A stretch of DNA of 64,000 nt from Epsilonproteobacteria bacterium (ex Lamellibrachia satsuma) (GCA_003934925.1 JQIX01000044.1:1-64000); one strand, 5' to 3'. Positions 36,152 to 44,262 are shown, numbered from the stretch's first letter. The notes: generated from the letters alone by a model not told the origin. Program-made: numbers and translations.

Positions 36152-36769
36152 ATGAAAGGATTTGTACTCGGTCTTCGCAGAGCCAAAAATGAAGACAGTA
36201 TTGCCCTTGTACTCACCTCTAAAGATGTAAGAACCTATTACCGATTCTTTGGTGCAAGACACTCCATCTTACAACTGGGGAACCTCATAGATTTTGAAGT
36301 GGAAGGAGAAGGAAGTTCTTTTCTGCCAAGACTGCGTTCTCTCTCCCATATCGGTTTCCCCTGGCTCTTTGACAAAAACAGACTCCTTCTCTGGCACAAT
36401 TTTATCAAAAAATTCGAACCACATCTCAAAGATACCGAGGAGATAGACTCATTCTATTTCAACCTGCTGCTGAATGCAGCAAAAAAATGGGACAAGCAGA
36501 ACCCCAAACGTATCATATGTGAAAGCTACATTGAACTGCTGGACTATGAAGGCAGACTTTACCCCGAAGAGAACTGCTATATTTGCGAACAACGTATAGA
36601 GGAAGATATTGCCCTTATGCAGGCATTCAAGCCTGCACACCCTTCCTGCATCTATAGTTCCGCACTTCCCACTAAAAAGGTTTTAGATTTTTTTCAAACA
36701 AAAAAAACCATTTTTCTGGAAGACCATGAAGTGGAGTATTTATATGAGATCGTCATGAAAGGTTTATAG
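36152..36769 (+). CDS. recO: Recombination mediator protein RecO (short Campylobacterota form)
   Basis: The 205-residue protein helps RecR load RecA onto SSB-coated DNA. The OB-fold start MKGFVLGLRRAKNEDSIALV, then the helical part and a Cys-pair region (CYICEQRIEED, later HPSC) fit the epsilonproteobacterial RecO, which is shorter than the 240-residue enterobacterial protein. It has its own promoter region, divergent from gltB, and converges on the ATP-grasp operon with only 27 bases between them. Confidence 0.85.
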   Translation: MKGFVLGLRRAKNEDSIALVLTSKDVRTYYRFFGARHSILQLGNLIDFEVEGEGSSFLPRLRSLSHIGFPWLFDKNRLLLWHNFIKKFEPHLKDTEEIDSFYFNLLLNAAKKWDKQNPKRIICESYIELLDYEGRLYPEENCYICEQRIEEDIALMQAFKPAHPSCIYSSALPTKKVLDFFQTKKTIFLEDHEVEYLYEIVMKGL

Positions 36770-36796
36770 TTCTTCGCCCGAACCTGAGAAACATGA

Positions 36797-37795
36797 TCAG
36801 TATGCTTGGGATTTCAGGCGTTTATGGATCATATTGGAAAGTGCCTCTTTGATCTCTGTACTTTTTTGCTTACGGTAGTCAAATGCTTCCGATTCTGTTT
36901 GTGGGCCCACTGTCCATACACAACTGCTGACCTCAAGGATCAGCGGTTTTTTTTGTGTATCAAACCCAAACTCCACAACAAAGTAGTCCAGTGGCAATAT
37001 TGTATATATTTGCTCACATAATGCGTTTAGCAACGCATCTCCCTGCTGCAAAAAAGCTTTTTCTTCATCACGCAATGCCGGATCATTTTCCATAAGTTTC
37101 CACATGCTTCCCGCATCTGCCACCCACTCTTGCGATATCATCATATTGCCCGGATAGGGTTTTCCATCTATCATCAGTACCCTGTATCTGCGGTAGAGCC
37201 CCTCTGCCGAACGGTGATCAACGAATTCAGAAACATAATAGTCGCGTCCGTCAAAAGCAAACCTTTCCAGATCATGCAGCTGATCTGCACTTCGTATAAG
37301 ACAGATATCGCTACGGGCCTGAGAATCTGCAGGTTGAAAAACAAACGGGTAGTCTATGATACCCTCTTTGATAGCTATTTCAATATCCAAAAGCCGTTTG
37401 GGAGCCATCCGGATGGTCTTTGGGATACTTGCCCCTTCCAACTTCCCCAATAATACATATAGTTGATCCTTGCGTGTCTTCATGACCAATTCCGGCTGAT
37501 TGATGGTAGGGATATTCATGTTCTTTACGATCTCCCGGGCAATTTTAAGGGTTTTTGCATTGCTGTCAGGATTGCAGATACTGTTCAGGATCAGCAAAGG
37601 TTTTTGGATCTTTATCTCCTTTGGTATTTTACCGCCCAATACGACATTTTGTACCGTAATTTGCGTGTTTATCGTTTTGACAAGTGCATTGTTGCCTTCA
37701 AAACGCATCAAAGAATCACGGACATTACCCCGGTTTAGCATGACAGTTGCACTATTATTATCCGGTGCTCCTATGAGATTGAGGACGTTAGCCAT
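36797..37795 (-). CDS. ATP-grasp ligase-like protein A (RimK/glutathione-synthetase type)
   Basis: The 332-residue protein has an N-terminal pre-ATP-grasp part with NSICNPDSNAKTL and INQPELVMKTRKDQLY. The ATP-grasp region has IPKTIRMAP, FAFDGRDYYVSEFVDHRS, YRRYRVLMIDGKPYPGNMM and DYFVVEFGFD. Its metal site reads LILEVSSC (Glu288, Ser290), where canonical members have E-x-N, so its own catalysis may be altered. It is a diverged paralogue of the gene just upstream, which it overlaps by eight bases. Such enzymes join a carboxylate to an amine via acyl phosphate, often on peptides. The nearby repeat lipoprotein is a candidate target; that is inference. Confidence 0.75.
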   Translation of the reverse strand: MANVLNLIGAPDNNSATVMLNRGNVRDSLMRFEGNNALVKTINTQITVQNVVLGGKIPKEIKIQKPLLILNSICNPDSNAKTLKIAREIVKNMNIPTINQPELVMKTRKDQLYVLLGKLEGASIPKTIRMAPKRLLDIEIAIKEGIIDYPFVFQPADSQARSDICLIRSADQLHDLERFAFDGRDYYVSEFVDHRSAEGLYRRYRVLMIDGKPYPGNMMISQEWVADAGSMWKLMENDPALRDEEKAFLQQGDALLNALCEQIYTILPLDYFVVEFGFDTQKKPLILEVSSCVWTVGPQTESEAFDYRKQKSTEIKEALSNMIHKRLKSQAY

Positions 37796-38795
37796 TCTCT
37801 CTGCCTTTCTGAAGCTTTTTCTGTACCATCTGCTCGATCAGCCCGTTAATGTAAGATAGCTGTTTACTGCTATAGTAGCCTTTTTCTTTTTCTTTGGAGA
37901 GGTGGTGCATACAGCTGTTTATTTCAAAGACGATAGGTCTCCCCTTTTTATCAAATGCACAGTCTATGCCAAAATAGTCAAGCCCGATATTTTCATACAG
38001 TGTCTCAAATCCGGAGATACGTTTTTTACGGTAGTTTTTTAAAAATGCCTTTTCCTCCGACTTGATCTCGTCCATTTTACGTATGGAGAGGCTTTTCTCC
38101 TGTGAATCATGGTGAATATTCCAGTTTCCGGAAACTATGAGGTGGCCCGGAACCACTTTGCCATCAATAAGAAAAAAACGGTACTTTCTGTAAAGTTTAT
38201 CGGGTGAGCGGTAATCTATAAATTCCGTCATGTAGTACTCACGCCCGTCAAAGGCAAAACATTCCAGTTCGTGCAGTACATCCAGGGTATCGATCTTTTT
38301 GTAGGACACTTCTCCGTGTTCCCCCAGCGGCCTAAAAATAAAAGGGAAACCGATAGCCTCTTTATCTATCATCCGACGTATATCTTCCAGGCACAGCGGT
38401 CTGAACCGTATCGTTTTGGGAATGATCAGATCATCCCGGCCTTTCAGCATATTGTAAAGATAGTCACGTGATGTTTTTTGTACAGCTGACGGGGGGTTTA
38501 TGACAGGGGCTTTAAGCAAAGAGATGATCTGCTCAGAGGCAACCAGCGCTTTTTGGCTGCTGTCGGGGTCGCAGGTACTGTTATATATCAGGTCCGGCTT
38601 GGAAAGGGTAACCCTGTCGGACTTGATCCCTCCCACCATCAGTTTGCGCACTTCATAGCGCTTTGGGTCAAGGAAGTGTAAAAGCGGTATGGTGTTTGGT
38701 ACATAATACTGAATATCTTGGGGAGAGCCGCTATCATACATCAGCATGATCTTGTCATTATCTTCTATACCGACCAGTTGCATAATATGGATCAT
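37788..38795 (-). CDS. ATP-grasp ligase-like protein B (canonical metal site)
   Basis: The 335-residue paralogue of protein A shares its block order: NSTCDPDSSQKAL, INPPSAVQKTSRDYLY, IPKTIRFRP, FAFDGREYYMTEFIDYRS, YRKYRFFLIDGKVVPGHLI and DYFGIDCAFD. It keeps the ATP-grasp magnesium motif IVFEINSC (Glu291, Asn293). It is therefore the likelier active ligase, with A as partner or a second specificity. It starts three bases after the coiled-coil membrane protein. No known pathway partners such as glutathione or peptidoglycan genes are adjacent. RimK-like tailoring of a peptide or protein is the best guess. Confidence 0.78.
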   Translation of the reverse strand: MIHIMQLVGIEDNDKIMLMYDSGSPQDIQYYVPNTIPLLHFLDPKRYEVRKLMVGGIKSDRVTLSKPDLIYNSTCDPDSSQKALVASEQIISLLKAPVINPPSAVQKTSRDYLYNMLKGRDDLIIPKTIRFRPLCLEDIRRMIDKEAIGFPFIFRPLGEHGEVSYKKIDTLDVLHELECFAFDGREYYMTEFIDYRSPDKLYRKYRFFLIDGKVVPGHLIVSGNWNIHHDSQEKSLSIRKMDEIKSEEKAFLKNYRKKRISGFETLYENIGLDYFGIDCAFDKKGRPIVFEINSCMHHLSKEKEKGYYSSKQLSYINGLIEQMVQKKLQKGRENG

Positions 38796-38797
38796 AG

Positions 38798-39355
38798 CTA
38801 TTCCCCGTTTTCCTCTTCAGAAACAACCGGTATTTCATGGGGCGAGCGGTATTTTGGCCTGTTGTTCCTCAGCTCACGCACAAGGCTTTCATCGCCGTTT
38901 TCTCTGGCTGTTTTCATTTCCTCACGCCATGCTCTGTTTGCTTCAGCATAAGCTTTTGCCGCTTCTTTTCTTGCTTGACGCTTCGCAACCCGCTCTGCCC
39001 TCTTCTCTTTTTTCTCATAATAACGTTTCAGCGCTTCCTCCCCGCGTGCACGCGCAGCAGCTTCTTGATGCGCTTCTACCCTCGCCATGAATGCTTCTTT
39101 GGAATCATCTTTCTCTTCAGGCTGAGCAGAGAGTGCAGGCTCCTCTTTCTTTTTGGCCAAAGAAAGTACAACTGTTTCATTGATGTCAGTTTTAACGCTT
39201 TGCACTTCTTTTACTTGTTCAGGCTCAACGGTATCTTTTATACTGTTATTTTGCATCGGGACAGCTCTCTCCTCACCCCCCATAAAAAAGGAACCTGCCC
39301 CCAGCACCAACACCAAAAGCAAAATTCCCACTCCCGCCCACATGCGTTTTTCCAT
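38798..39355 (-). CDS. Membrane-anchored, highly charged helical protein
   Basis: The 185-residue protein has one N-terminal transmembrane helix (about 6-25, GVGILLLVLVLGAGSFFMGG), then a disordered acidic linker. A long Ala/Glu/Arg/Lys-rich helix (about 90-160) follows, predicted to be a coiled coil. AAAGGGGATAGGT precedes ATG 39355. It lies between the repeat lipoprotein and the two ATP-grasp genes with a three-base spacing downstream, so it is probably an envelope scaffold for the same system. No known family is recognised. Confidence 0.7.
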   Translation of the reverse strand: MEKRMWAGVGILLLVLVLGAGSFFMGGEERAVPMQNNSIKDTVEPEQVKEVQSVKTDINETVVLSLAKKKEEPALSAQPEEKDDSKEAFMARVEAHQEAAARARGEEALKRYYEKKEKRAERVAKRQARKEAAKAYAEANRAWREEMKTARENGDESLVRELRNNRPKYRSPHEIPVVSEEENGE

Positions 39356-39357
39356 AC

Positions 39358-39495
39358 CTATCCCCTTTGTTTTTTCTGTTTGCTATACAACGCTCCAATC
39401 AAACCTATGGTACCCAAATAGAACTGATCGGAATATTGTTTTTTAAAGAGGCAGACCGAAAAGTCCGCCTCTTTTAAAGGTTTGAAACCAACCGT
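39358..39495 (-). other. In-frame open extension after the lipoprotein stop
   Basis: Directly after the lipoprotein TAG (39496-39498) the same frame stays open for 45 codons to a TAG at 39358-39360. It ends FYLGTIGLIGALY then SKQKKQRG, a short hydrophobic stretch and a basic tail as in membrane or sorting tails. It could be read through, be a former part of the protein, or be chance. The last codons also form the ribosome-binding site of the next gene. Confidence 0.25.
39445..39474 (-). terminator. Stem-loop between the lipoprotein and the downstream operon genes
   Basis: AAAGAGGCAGAC and GTCCGCCTCTTT form a 12-base stem with one mismatch around CGAAAA. The structure follows the lipoprotein stop by about 20 bases on the transcribed strand. 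With no strong T-run it could terminate partly or stabilise the upstream mRNA, so more lipoprotein than ligase would be made. Confidence 0.5.
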
Positions 39496-41889
39496 CTAGT
39501 CAAGTACTCCGTCATTTGGAGTTACATTTATACCATCCAGGTAAATTTCGCCCGTTTCGCCTTCTGTACCGCTTCCGCCTGTTCCTTCAGAAACATCGAT
39601 GACCGTAGCAGTATTAACAGAGTGTGCGATTTCCGACCAAATATCTACATATCCGCCATCGCTGTTGATAGCCGTACCGCTTGAAGCGCCACCGTTGAAG
39701 TAAAGATTACCGCTGTTGGTGACTATACCGCCGGCATACATCTCTAAACCATCATAGTAACTTGAACCTCCCTCTGTATTGGCTCCCGTACCATTACCGC
39801 CGGTTGCGGTAATAGCGGCGCTGTTGAGTATGTCACGGCTGGAATATATCTCGATACCATCAGAGGCTCCCTCTCCGGCCGATCCCGTGTCACCTTCTGC
39901 ATCACCGCCCACTGCAGTGATCTCTCCGCTGTTTTCGACACCGTCATGCGCGTACCAGTACAGATAGCCGCTGTCACCGCCACCTAGGCCAAGACCGCCC
40001 GACAGATCGATGGCTGCCGTGTTGATAAGCTTGGTCGTACCGTCATAGTACTCCCCTTCTGCATCGAATTCGACATAGCCGCCATAGCCGCCCTCGCCAT
40101 TTTCTGCGTAACCTCCTTTTGCAATGATCTGCACTTCATTGATGATGGCACCGGCAGGCGTTTTAGAGCCTGTCCAGGCATCTTCTGTATACGCTTCCAC
40201 ATTTCCAGCGTTACCTCCGGTCGTGTTGCCGTCTCCTCCGGAGACATCAAAAGAGCTGTAGCCGAGGAACCTGATGAGGCCTACAGCCGGATTGTTTTCT
40301 GATGAGTAATCATCAATCTCGGCTTCGACATAACCACCTGCACCGCCATTTGCATCACCGTTTCCGCCGTTGACTTCAATGTTACCGCTGACCTCTATAC
40401 CGCCTGGAGCAACTTCTTCATCGACTCCGGTACCATCTTCTCCGTATCCTTCCTGATAAATATAGAGATCGCCGGCATCACCGCCGTCGGCACCTACACC
40501 ATTTCCACCGTTGGCATAAATGTTTCCTGAAGTTCTCGCATCCCCGGCTCCATAAAGATAAAAATATATCTCGGCACCGCTACCGCCGTTTCCGCTGCTG
40601 CCGTTCCCGCCGTTTGCATAGAGGTCGCCGGAATTGAGAATTTCACCGATATAGCTATCATATCCGGGGTATAAGTAGATTGCACTGGCATCGCCGCCTT
40701 TGGCTCCATTACCGCCGCTGCTCTTCATGTCACCCGAGTTGTAAATACTCGCATAATCACTATAGACATAAATATAGCCTCCGTTACCTCCACTGCCAGT
40801 TGTACCGTTACCGCCTACTGCCAGGAGTGTGCCCTCATTGTACACACTGCCATAATAGGACTCAAGCTCAATTTCACTGGCATGACCGCCACTGGCACCG
40901 TTACCGCCGCTGGCATTGATCGTGTGGCTGCCGGTATGGACTATGGTACCATACGAATATATGTAGATTTCATTTGCGTTTTCAGAATGGATGGCAGCAT
41001 CTCCACCATCACCTGTCCCCAGTCCATTTCCGCCGCTGGCATCAATGGTTCCGTCAACCTTGGAAAATGCATAATTCAGATCAATATTAACCGCACCGCC
41101 GTCTCCACCGCGCTCATTGGCAACGGTAGCGTCATCGCCCGAAGTATCTATCTTCCCGTTGGCTCCGATGATCAGTGCACCGTCATACCTTTGATAAATA
41201 TTTAATGCTCCCTTGTCGCGTGCCGTTGCTGCAGCACCATGGCGACTGTCGGCTGTGCCGCCGGCTGTGGTCAGTGCAGCAGTCTTTAGCGTACCGTTAA
41301 GAACAAGATCACCCTCCAGCTGAATATTTGCCTCATCCTGCCCTGTTGACTCATTGTTGTCATAAGCATCATCAGTATCTTTGTTAAGTCCCAATGTCAC
41401 CGTCACACCCTCATTTATCTTAAGTCCCGTTACACGGTTTGAGGTATTATTGTCACAGGTATTGCCGCTGTTTGCCGCTTCACAAATATATCGGGACCCG
41501 TTTACCATATAAAGTTCACCGACAGTCGCAGGTTCATTGCCGCTCTCGACTGTAGTAATGGTTGTATCTGCAGAAATGACTTTTCCGTTGGTACCCAGAT
41601 TTTCTTCATGTGGATACGCCGGCAGGGTGAAAGCGGTATCTGCCACTCCGCTTTTACGGAACTCTACATTCGTATAACCATCAGCATATACACCATCTGA
41701 ATTGCCATCACCCCCGCTTCCGCTAAGTCCATCACCACCCTTTGCCGAGATAGTGAACTCACCCGTCGCACCGCCGCCTGAACCGCCGCCTGAACCGCCG
41801 CCTCCACACGCAGTCAATGCCAACATCGCAGCAGCCGCTACCGATAGCGTGATCATCTTTTTATTTCCTGTTAAAAAATTACTTTCCAT
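39496..41889 (-). CDS. Large Gly/Asn/Asp-rich repeat lipoprotein, predicted beta-solenoid
   Basis: The 797-residue protein has a lipoprotein signal (hydrophobic 12-27, lipobox LTAC with Cys28), then a GGGGSGGGSGGG linker. A non-repeat part (41-250) has a Cys pair (136, 145). About 14 imperfect modules between 261 and 775 are spaced 30-47 residues. Each pairs a GGNG-x-GG-type turn with strands such as IYVYSDYASIYNSG. This is typical of a right-handed beta-helix on the cell surface. It is acidic, Tyr-rich and poor in Lys/Arg. AAAAGGAGAAGAAG precedes the ATG, and TATAAT lies at 41954-41959. It heads the operon with the two ATP-grasp genes. Adhesion, matrix or surface-layer roles are possible. 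Confidence 0.82.
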   Translation of the reverse strand: MESNFLTGNKKMITLSVAAAAMLALTACGGGGSGGGSGGGATGEFTISAKGGDGLSGSGGDGNSDGVYADGYTNVEFRKSGVADTAFTLPAYPHEENLGTNGKVISADTTITTVESGNEPATVGELYMVNGSRYICEAANSGNTCDNNTSNRVTGLKINEGVTVTLGLNKDTDDAYDNNESTGQDEANIQLEGDLVLNGTLKTAALTTAGGTADSRHGAAATARDKGALNIYQRYDGALIIGANGKIDTSGDDATVANERGGDGGAVNIDLNYAFSKVDGTIDASGGNGLGTGDGGDAAIHSENANEIYIYSYGTIVHTGSHTINASGGNGASGGHASEIELESYYGSVYNEGTLLAVGGNGTTGSGGNGGYIYVYSDYASIYNSGDMKSSGGNGAKGGDASAIYLYPGYDSYIGEILNSGDLYANGGNGSSGNGGSGAEIYFYLYGAGDARTSGNIYANGGNGVGADGGDAGDLYIYQEGYGEDGTGVDEEVAPGGIEVSGNIEVNGGNGDANGGAGGYVEAEIDDYSSENNPAVGLIRFLGYSSFDVSGGDGNTTGGNAGNVEAYTEDAWTGSKTPAGAIINEVQIIAKGGYAENGEGGYGGYVEFDAEGEYYDGTTKLINTAAIDLSGGLGLGGGDSGYLYWYAHDGVENSGEITAVGGDAEGDTGSAGEGASDGIEIYSSRDILNSAAITATGGNGTGANTEGGSSYYDGLEMYAGGIVTNSGNLYFNGGASSGTAINSDGGYVDIWSEIAHSVNTATVIDVSEGTGGSGTEGETGEIYLDGINVTPNDGVLD
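39565..41109 (-). repeat. Coding repeat array of the lipoprotein
   Basis: GG(N/D)G-type turns occur at residues 286, 328, 359, 392, 427, 461, 508, 551, 592, 631, 661, 697, 733 and 771. Asn-Ser-Gly (NSG) strand ends occur halfway between many of them. Units diverge in sequence and length, so slippage is less likely than in perfect arrays, but unit gain and loss between strains is plausible. Confidence 0.75.
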
Positions 41890-41952
41890 CTTCTTCTCCT
41901 TTTAAACTCCAATTTTCAATTAGCCTTCCGGCACTCTATTCCCCAGTTAATG

Positions 41953-41959
41953 TATTATA
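41953..41959. promoter_or_regulatory. Overlapping divergent -10 boxes
   Basis: The minus strand reads TATAAT (41959-41954) for the lipoprotein operon and the plus strand reads TATTAT (41953-41958) for the response regulator. The two promoters would share the same bases, so they could compete. The 119-base gap has no other gene; AAGTCACTTTCAGAGTC on the minus strand just upstream of the lipoprotein -10 may be a binding region. Confidence 0.5.
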
Positions 41960-42008
41960 GACTCTGAAAGTGACTTATGAATTAACTTTTTAAGTTTTTT
42001 TAGTTATT

Positions 42009-42768
42009 ATGGATTTTAACTTTAGCTCCGGGGGGGGTAAATGCATGAAAATCCTGATCATTGATCATGAAAGCCTGTTGAGTACAGAGATTAAAAAAGA
42101 GTTAAAACACAGAGGATTTAAAACCTATCAAACTGCTCTTGGGACATTTAATGACGAGGAAGCAGATTTATCGAATTATGACCTCATCTTGCTGGATGTA
42201 CCTGTCATGAGCGATGAAAGCTACCTTGCCATAAAGAAAATAAGGGCCTCGGATAAACATGTCCCCCATCATTGCACTCAGCCCTTTCCATCAGATAAAA
42301 AATATAGAAAAATGCTTCATCCTCGGATGCAATGATTACCTTAAAAAGCCTGTTATCATGGATGAACTGATCATCAAACTGAACTTTTGGCTCAACTTCA
42401 AAACATTTCAAGATAGCCTGACGATACATTTGAAAGATGGCTTCACCTATGATCTCAAACGTCATGAACTTATGAAATATGAAATACCCGTTTCTTTAAC
42501 AATGAAAGAAAAACTTTTTATCGAGATATTGCTAAAGAACCAAGGATGGTTCGTTTCTGCACCCACTATTACCCAGTATATATGGGATGGCTATGCCGAT
42601 CCCAATCAGTTAAGGGTTCTTGTATACAAATTACGTCAGAAAACGGGTAAAGGGCTAATCATTTCCATGAGAGGGATAGGCTACAAAATAGCCACTAGGA
42701 CGGCACAAAAGAATATTTGGAGAGCAGACCGGAGGAGACGTTCCGCAGTATGTTTGGCTACAAAATAA
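42009..42768 (+). pseudogene. OmpR-type response regulator interrupted by a frameshift
   Basis: From ATG 42044 the frame encodes MKILIIDHES...YDLILLDVPVMSDES (acidic Asp7, phosphoacceptor Asp51) up to ASDKHV. It then runs out of frame at GTCCCCCATC (42261-42270) and stops at 42335. One C fewer gives DKHVPIIALSPFHQIKNIEK, then YLKKPVI and a complete winged helix (LTMKEKLFIEILLKNQGW, LRVLVYKLRQKTG, MRGIGYKIA) to 42768. So the gene needs a +1 shift over CCC-C to work. An in-frame ATG at 42009 would put the G8 tract in the coding sequence (SSGGGK). It is divergent from the lipoprotein operon and is its likely regulator. It may be a mutation, an error or programmed slippage. Confidence 0.8.
42030..42037 (+). 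repeat. G8 homopolymer at the response-regulator start
   Basis: Eight G lie seven bases before ATG 42044, where a ribosome-binding site belongs, and within a possible longer frame from ATG 42009. G tracts of 8 or more are classic slipped-strand switches in Campylobacter and Helicobacter. A length change would alter spacing or frame. Confidence 0.7.
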
Positions 42769-42858
42769 CTCAAATTTTATTTTGCTAAGCAAATTATAAT
42801 GTTTTCAACAAGCTGTTATAGCTGCTTTGAGCGAAGAGTTTCTTCATTCTGTACAGGA

Positions 42859-44175
42859 TCATAAGCGAAAATAGGCTCTTTCCAAAGCTTCACTGAAAGT
42901 AGGATGTGCCATGATGGTCTTTTGTGCCAAAGGAGCATTCATCTCTCCGGCCAGCGCCATGGCGACCGGTGCGATCAGTTCTTCAGCATCCGGAGCCAGT
43001 ATCTCAGCACCCAGAATAAAACCTTCTTCGTCTGCATAGACGATCATATAACCGTTACCGGCTTGATGAAATGCTGAAGCTGTAAAATGATTTAACGGTA
43101 CGACGCTCTCCTTGAGAGCAAGGCCTTTTTTTTCAAGGGTATATCTGCTCTCTCCTACACTTGCAGAACTCATAGGCAGGGTATGGATGAATTTCACGAC
43201 ATGGTCAAGGTTTAGCACTTCAGGTTCTTTTCCCAATATGCGTAATGTAACGTTCAGCACCTCTGCCCTTGCTGCATGTGCCAGCTGTAATTTACCGTTA
43301 CAATCTCCTACCGCATAATGTTTAGCCAGGGTAGTTTCAAAAAAAGCATCTGTTTTGATGCCTTTATCCACCATGATCTCATCTGTAGCAAGCACATCCG
43401 TATTGGGATGACGGCCTGTTGCAACAAGCAACTGTTCAAAATACTTACTGCTGCCATCCTCAAAAGTAATATGCACCCCTCTGCCCGTCTGCTTTGCTTT
43501 TGCTACAGGATGGTCTTTCAGGTAGGTAATGCCCAGTTCTTCTATCTGTTTAAGCATTGCTGAGCGTATAAGAGGATGTGACTTGGCTAAAAACGTATCA
43601 CTGTGAGAAATGAGTGTGACAGTTACTCCTGCACAGGCAAAGAAACTTGCCATTTCCAGCCCAATGGCCCCCGTACCGTAGATCGCAATCTCTTTAGGAA
43701 GTACCTGAAGTTCCAGTACTTCATCACTGGTAATGATATTTTTTCCATCATACTCTATACCCTCAGGAATGAATGCAGAAGAACCTGTTCCTATCACGAT
43801 ATATTCAGATTCATAGATCTTCTCTCCCACTTTAACCTGATGTGGTGCTACGACACGCCCTTCACCCTCTATAAGTTCCACTTTAGAACATTGTAACGTG
43901 ACTGCCTTGGTAGCAGAGGCGATCAGTTTTGCTTTTTTTGCTGTAAGCCTCCGCATATCCAATCTAAGATCGCCATCAAACAGATCTTCTCTACTCTGGC
44001 GGATCGTTTCTGCATAATGCAGGAACATTTTGGAAGGGATGCACCCTTTATGTAGACAAACACCGCCCAACTGATCCAAAGACCTTTCAATAATGGCTAC
44101 CTTGAGTCCCTTTCTGGCAGCCACGATCGCACCTGCATAGTTCAATCCACCACCGATATAGACAATATCATACAT
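42859..44175 (-). CDS. lpdA: Dihydrolipoyl dehydrogenase-like E3 (first copy)
   Basis: The 438-residue flavoprotein disulfide reductase has FAD binding VYIGGGLNYAGAIVAA, redox pair GGVCLHKGCIPSK, NAD binding IYGTGAIGLEMASFFACAG, and VGDCNGKLQLAHAAR with the C-terminal dimer segment containing MAHPTFSEAL (catalytic His). It reoxidises dihydrolipoamide on the E2 of the locus. AAGGAGCTGTAA precedes the ATG. It is last in the acs-E2-ACP-E1-E3 series, 87 bases after E1 beta. It is slightly short for the family (about 460-475). Confidence 0.85.
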   Translation of the reverse strand: MYDIVYIGGGLNYAGAIVAARKGLKVAIIERSLDQLGGVCLHKGCIPSKMFLHYAETIRQSREDLFDGDLRLDMRRLTAKKAKLIASATKAVTLQCSKVELIEGEGRVVAPHQVKVGEKIYESEYIVIGTGSSAFIPEGIEYDGKNIITSDEVLELQVLPKEIAIYGTGAIGLEMASFFACAGVTVTLISHSDTFLAKSHPLIRSAMLKQIEELGITYLKDHPVAKAKQTGRGVHITFEDGSSKYFEQLLVATGRHPNTDVLATDEIMVDKGIKTDAFFETTLAKHYAVGDCNGKLQLAHAARAEVLNVTLRILGKEPEVLNLDHVVKFIHTLPMSSASVGESRYTLEKKGLALKESVVPLNHFTASAFHQAGNGYMIVYADEEGFILGAEILAPDAEELIAPVAMALAGEMNAPLAQKTIMAHPTFSEALERAYFRL

Positions 44176-44262
44176 TTACAGCTCCTTGAACATAAATAGT
44201 TGGATCACCGCCGGGGCTTTCAGAGTTCGCATATATGAGTCACACCCCGTACACAGAAGACC

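Noticed and set aside
40680-41205. His/Arg/Tyr-rich plus-strand ORFs opposite the repeat lipoprotein
   Set aside because: They mirror the Gly/Asn-rich codons of the lipoprotein in other frames and have no start signals.
39496-41889. Possibility that the repeat protein is an RTX toxin or LPXTG protein
   Set aside because: There are no GGxGxDxxx nonapeptide runs, no type I secretion genes and no LPXTG motif; the N-terminal lipobox LTAC indicates a lipoprotein.
42781-42803. TTTGC-TAA-GCAAA stem after the regulator
   Set aside because: A five-base stem with no T-run is too weak to call a terminator.
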